Source: Lamellibrachia satsuma
Taxonomy: Eukaryota > Annelida > Polychaeta > Sabellida > Siboglinidae
Length of the DNA: 64,000 bases
Assembly (NCBI GenBank): GCA_033239005.1
Contig: BSQZ01000002.1
Coordinates: 4,277,001 to 4,341,000 of the forward strand
Direction: 5' to 3'
Shown here one piece after another: positions 58,952 through 64,000 of this stretch (within the stretch, counting starts at the first letter, position 1; each line of letters begins with the position of its first letter). The notes below the pieces were generated by a model that had not been told where the DNA came from, ran no database searches, and worked only from the letters and a program-made list of their open reading frames with translations. A program made the translations under genes and the position numbers.

Positions 58952-59021
58952 TGTATTGTTTGTATTGTTTGTATTGTTTGTATTGTTTGTATTGTTTATA
59001 TTGTTTGTATTGTTTGTATTG
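58952..59021. repeat. 9-bp tandem repeat
   Basis: About eight copies of TATTGTTTG, ending 18 bp upstream (gene strand) of the PLAC8-5 exon acceptor. Confidence 0.93.
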
Positions 59022-59052
59022 TTAACATGAACCTATTCGGACAGTCAAAGTG

Positions 59053-59352
59053 AAGGCCGGTTTACACGAGCCATTAACTGCCCAATTGGTCGGCCGACAC
59101 GGTGTCGCAAGAGTTGGTCGTGTAAACAACCCCGCGAGATTAGCCGATTTGTGGCGACGATTGAGTCAGTGGAATTGGGGCTGGGTCCAGTTTGGCCGAC
59201 ATTCGGTGGCTATTTTGAGACAGTGGCAATCAGCCGCGACATACAGCTTGTGTACGTCGCTCGGCTAAACGCGAACATAATTTAGCTGTTCATTGTCATG
59301 CGATACGGTGTCGCCCACACAACTGCAAAAACCGCTCCTGTAAACCGGCCTT
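59053..59352. mobile_element. 300-bp MITE with 19-bp terminal inverted repeats
   Basis: Left end AAGGCCGGTTTACACGAGC; right end GCTCCTGTAAACCGGCCTT, which is its complement with one mismatch. No coding capacity. A half copy of the family lies at 20772-20850. No clear target-site duplication, so the superfamily is not assigned. Confidence 0.8.
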
Positions 59353-59761
59353 ACGATACATTTACGTCCGATTCTCATTTGTGTTCTGATACGGAGCTAG
59401 TTGATGTTTTCACACAATTAAAATGTCCCATTTATTTTGTTCGATCTCGAAGTGCGTTTAAATTAAATATGGTTTATTTCATGTTTTAACCGTCATTGCT
59501 ATTGTATATTTATCGTTATTTAGGAATTGATTAAGACATTAATTTGAAAGATCAACAGATCAACGGATGAAAAACGTCATAATTCACCTTTAAAGGTCCT
59601 TCCTCACATTAGTTTTTTTAAAGTAGAAAAGCGGCTACTACAATGACATCATTCTATTCATACTTTCGTAAGTGTCTCCAGCTAATGGACACAATTAATT
59701 ATTTCGATGATTTTAACAAAATTACGCACTTTTCTATTAAATCGAATGCATATATTAGTTA

Positions 59762-59968
59762 AGTTATTCGCTAATGCATATATTAGTTAAGTTATTCGCT
59801 AATGCATATATTAGTTAAGTTATTCGCTAATGCATATATTAGTTTAAGTTATTCGCTAATGCATATATTAGTTAAGTTATTCGCTAATGCATATATTAGT
59901 TAAGTTATTCGCTAATGCAAATATTAGTTAAGTTATTCGCTAATGCATATATTAGTTAAGTTATTCGC
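59762..59968. repeat. 28-bp minisatellite, about 7-8 copies
   Basis: Units of CTAATGCATATATTAGTTAA plus GTTATTCG. Each unit contains the near-palindrome CTAATGCATATATTAG. Confidence 0.95.
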
Positions 59969-61249
59969 TCTCTACAGATTTCAACATCAACTAACTCGAT
60001 TCGCGATCGGCGAAATAAATTGAGCATGGAACTTTAAATGCGAATATTTATTGCCCTGTCAATTATAGATGTCGTACAGCGACGTCTACATATGTCGCAA
60101 AAATTTCACATTTTATTTCATTGTCAAATCGTTCGATGCTAGCTTTTTATTGACAAAAACCTTGTATACGTTTTGACAAAATAGAATTATTAGCTAGATA
60201 TTTATCCATAATAATTGATTACCTTTTGTCCGGACGGGGTCAGTAAGACAAGGTTCAGCGGCCACAGGAGACAAAGCAAGTGGCAGGACCAGAAACGCCT
60301 AAGCATTTTAACTTGACAGCCGATGGGGGCGACCATGTCGTCGCCATGGAAACCACGGACGGAGGCCTTTGCTCAAACAGAGACCACCAGAAGAGATGTT
60401 GTCTGGGTGGATATTCTCGATTAAACATTGTAACATAACACCACACGCACTTAATCCTTTTCCGAGCGCCAGCAAACTTTGCGTTGCGATTTAAACAGGA
60501 TCCTAAATATTGACCAGCGCGACGAAGAAATAAGTGCTACGTTGCCCCAGTGAAATATTATCCTCTGTTTACCTACTGCATAAAGGTAAGTAGCAGACAT
60601 TGTACAGCGCTCCGTTTCTGCGTAAATCATATTTCCAAGATTAGCGAAATTGTTGACGGTTTTCTTAGTCATAGTAAGCGATCGAGATTGCAACATAGTC
60701 TGACAAAGAATCTACGTGTTGCTGTTATTCATAACAGAATCGTGTACAGTGCGAACTATTAACTGAACAACCTTTGTACTTAATGATATGTTATTTCGGT
60801 GTTTTGACGTCGTGTTCAATCGCATCACGCCCACGTAGGCTTATTTCTATAAATAAAACATGTACCAAACTCCAGACAGGCTCCGGCTATTATGAATCTT
60901 TGTGGTTTTTGAATGGTAAATTAATCTCATAATTGTCACAAGCTACGCGTTGCCCTGGACTAAACCGCCCGGCGTACAATGCTATACATTTTGTTATAGG
61001 CCCATTTTGCTACTGATTAAGCTTGACCCGTTTTATGTTCCAACGACTGATTATGTATGTAACTCACTGGTTACTACGAAGAATTATGCGGTGTTGACCA
61101 GTCGAGTCGTTGTCATAGCAACCTGGTGTCCATTTGGTCAGACCGGATAGTAAGTTATTGGCACAGAGCTATATGTGCAAGAACAAAGTGAACTTCTTGT
61201 AATACGCGTGGACATGTAACAGTTCTGTGGCTGACCCAAGGGGAAAGGG
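59969..61249. other. unannotated spacer
   Basis: No domain recognised in short ORFs; no element identified. Confidence 0.5.
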
Positions 61250-61288
61250 TGCCGGGGGGGGGGGGGTTCAGGGGCTTGGGGGGTGGTC
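61250..61288 (+). other. G-run cluster
   Basis: A run of 15 Gs, then GGGG, GGGGGG and GG within 40 bp. Quadruplex-capable; also a likely assembly or sequencing weak point. Confidence 0.6.
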
Positions 61289-61637
61289 TAACAATCCGCT
61301 TTTACTACGGATCTTTCGCACATATACACGTTAAAGTATCATGTATGTCACTAACGGTTGGCGTACACTCTGCCCTTCGCTACCAAAAAGGAATCCACGA
61401 GCTCCTTCGTTAAATCCTGCATTCGCACATATTAAAGTGTACCTGATTCCGCACCCACTGTTGAGTTCTGGCGGATAAAGCACTCGAGGAGCGTTTCTTT
61501 ACTTTGGAGTTGCCACTGTTTACGCAGCAGAGCAAACGGAATGACGATAATAAGGCGATGAGGTAGTTTGCAGTACGGGCTTAACCTGAATTAACCGTCT
61601 TGTTGCTAGGTTGTCTAAAATAAAGCAATACCACAGC

Positions 61638-61692
61638 GGGGGGGGGGGTCGTTGGGCGGGGGACGGGGGGCGGGGGGCGGGGGGCGGGGGGC
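61638..61692 (+). repeat. (GGGGGGC)n G-rich tandem repeat
   Basis: GGGGGGGGG, GGGCGGGGGAC and four GGGGGGC units in 55 bp. Strong quadruplex potential on the plus strand. Confidence 0.9.
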
Positions 61693-61856
61693 ACAGTACA
61701 CAGGGGCGAATGGTGTACATTTTACACAAACAGTAGTATTCAGAACAGTACGCTTGTTGTAAAGATCTGGCTCTGACCAGTTGGGAACTGCGTATCCTCG
61801 TGACTCACGTGATCACGTTAATATCGGTCCCGTCTCGTTAACGTGGAACGTAAAAG

Positions 61857-62647
61857 AACCACTGAGGATGACATGCACCCCAGCAGTGACCACCCTCAGT
61901 AACATACACCCCGGCAGTGACAACCCTCAGTGACATGCACCCCGGCAGTGACCACCCTCAGTGACATGCACCCCGGCAGTGACCACCCTCAGTGACATGC
62001 ACCCTGACAGTGACCACCCTCAGTGACATGCACCCTGGCAGTGACCACCCTCAGTAACATACACCCCGGCAGTGACCACCCTCAGTGACATGCACCCCGG
62101 CAGTGACCACCCTCAGTGACATGCACCCCGGCAGTGACCACCCTCAGAGACATGCACCCTGACAGTGACCACCCTCAGTGACATGCACCCTGGCAGTGAC
62201 CACCCCAGTGACATGCACCCCGGCAGTGACCACCCTCAGTAACATGCACCCCGGCAGTGACCACCCTCAGTGACATGCACCCCGGCAGTGACCACCCTCA
62301 GTGACATGCACCCCGGCAGTGACCACCCTCAGAGACATGCACCCTGACAGTGACCACCCTCAGTGACATGCACCCTGGCAGTGACCACCCCCAGTGACAT
62401 GTACCCTGGCAGTGACCACCCCCAGTGACATGTACCCTGGCAGTGACCACCCCCAGTGACATGCACCCTGGTAGTGACCACCCTCAGTGACATGCACCCT
62501 GGCAGTGACCACCCTCAGTGACATATACCATGGTAGTGATAACCCTCAGTGACATGTACCCTGGCAGTGACCACCCTCAGTGACATGCACCCTGGCAGTG
62601 ACCACCCTCAGTGACATGCACCCCGGCAGTGACCATCCTCAGTGACA
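61857..62647. repeat. 31-bp minisatellite, about 25 copies
   Basis: Units of GACATGCACCCCGGCAGTGA plus CCACCCTCAGT, with CTGG, CTGA and CCCAGT variants. A block of about six units (from about 61910) recurs at about 62060 and 62250, pointing to higher-order duplication. Confidence 0.96.
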
Positions 62648-64000
62648 TGCACCACCACTACTCTGGTAGGGAATGTCCCTATAGTGCACCACCACTACTC
62701 TGGTAGGGAATGTTCCTATAGTGCACCACCACTACTCTGGTAGGGAATGTCCCCATAGTGCACCACCACTACTCTGGTAGGGAATGTCCCTATAGTGCAC
62801 CACCACTACTGTGGTAGGGAATGTTCCCATAGTGCACCACCACTACTCTGGTAGGGAATGTCCTCATAGTGCATCACCACTACTCTGGTAGGGAATGTCC
62901 CCATGGTGCACCACCACTAATCTGGTAGGGAATGTTCCCATAGTGCACCACCACTACTCTTATAGGGAATGTTCCCATAGTACACCACCACTAATCTGGT
63001 AGGGAATGTTCCCATAGTGCACCACCACTAATCTGGTAGGGAATGTTCCCATAGTCCACCACCACTAATCTGGTAGGGAATGTTCCCATAGTGCACCACC
63101 ACTACTCTGATAGGGAATGTTCCCATAGTACACCACCACTAATCTGGTAGGGAATGTTCCCATAGTGCACCACCACTAATCTGGTAGGGAATGTTCCCAT
63201 AGTCCACCACCACTAATCTGGTAGGGAATGTTTCCATAGTGCACCACCACTAATCTGGTAGGGAATGTTCCCATAGTGCACCACCACTAATCTGGTAAGG
63301 AATGTCCCCATAGTGCACCACCACTACTCTGGTAGGGAATGTTCCCATAGTGCATCACCACTAATCTGGTAAGGAATGTTCCCATAGTACACCACCACTA
63401 CTCTGGTAGGGAATATTCCCATAGTACACCACCACTAATCTGGTAGGGAATGTTCCCATAGTGCACCACCACTACTCTGATAGGGAATGTTCCCACAGTA
63501 CACCACCACTAATCTGGTAAGGAATGTTCCCATAGTGCACCACCACTAATCTGGTAGGGAATGTTCCCATAGTCCACCACCACTAATCTGGTAGGGAATG
63601 TTCCCATAGTGCACCACCACTACTCTGATACGGAATGTTCCCATAGTACACCACCACTAATCTGGTAGGGAATGTTCCCATAGTACACCACCACTAATCT
63701 GGTAGGGAATGTTCCCATAGTACACCACCACTAATCTGGTAGGGAATGTTCCTATAGTACACTACCACTAATCTGGTAGGGAATGTTCCCATAGTCCACC
63801 ACCACTAATCTGGTAGGGAATGTTCCCATAGTGCACCACCACTAATCTGGTAGGGAATGTTCCCATAGTGCACCACCACTAATCTGGTAGGGAATGTCCC
63901 CATAGTGCACCACCACTACTCTGGTAGGGAATGTTCCCATAGTACATCACCACTAATCTGGTAAGGAATGTTCCCATAGTATACCACCACTAATCTGGTA
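62648..64000. repeat. 37-bp minisatellite, about 36 copies, cut by the window end
   Basis: Units of GTGCACCACCACTACTCTGG plus TAGGGAATGTTCCCATA; copies after about 62,910 mostly carry CTAATCTGG. Each unit contains an imperfect inverted repeat (GGGAATGTTCCC). The array begins exactly where the 31-bp array ends. Confidence 0.96.

Overview
This window is nuclear DNA of an animal, almost certainly a marine invertebrate. Genes are small and split by GT-AG introns, intergenic DNA is AT-rich, and much of the sequence is microsatellite, minisatellite, decayed non-LTR retrotransposon (LINE), tRNA-derived SINE and small inverted-repeat element. No bacterial-style operons, rRNA genes or CRISPR arrays are visible. 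A mollusc or another lophotrochozoan, or a lancelet, would fit best. This is inference from repeat style and gene family; the sequence does not name the species.

The only intact genes I can support are five members of one family: small cysteine-rich PLAC8/cornifelin-like proteins of 112-114 residues. Each has three coding exons with identical phases (phase 1 after exon 1, phase 0 after exon 2) and constant sizes for exon 2 (131 nt) and exon 3 (93 nt). In window order they are PLAC8-1 (-) 13931-17022, PLAC8-2 (+) 27757-29369, PLAC8-3 (+) 36421-37967, PLAC8-4 (-) 42032-44008 and PLAC8-5 (-) 52927-58920. No single long ORF shows any of them; they appear only after splicing. A further non-coding first exon with a TATA box is proposed for PLAC8-2 and PLAC8-3. 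A splice acceptor 5-20 nt upstream of the ATG can be recognised in all five.

Layout. 1-13.9 kb: minisatellites (80, 22, 49, 31 and 31 bp), several LINE tails, a SINE piece and a transposon-like element with terminal inverted repeats, but no recognised gene. 13.9-17 kb: PLAC8-1, with a 42-bp minisatellite and a palindromic AT element in its first coding intron. 19.1-20.7 kb: a 5'-truncated L2/CR1-type LINE. 22.6-30.8 kb and 30.9-40.0 kb: two diverged copies of one segmental duplication in direct orientation, each carrying promoter, first exon and one PLAC8 gene. 42-44 kb: PLAC8-4 in inverted orientation, with a 100-bp upstream block shared with the duplicated genes. 44-52.7 kb: simple repeats and a 1.46-kb 24-bp minisatellite. 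52.7-59 kb: PLAC8-5, whose 4.5-kb first coding intron holds a 27-bp minisatellite, a dead LINE and a 268-bp palindrome. 59-64 kb: a MITE, G-rich tracts and two minisatellites (31 and 37 bp), the last running off the window end.

The genes probably arose by local duplication. They differ mainly in the N-terminal tail and in the central Cys-rich motif. Many long apparent ORFs are artefacts of tandem repeats whose periods are multiples of 3 or lack stop codons, and were left out.
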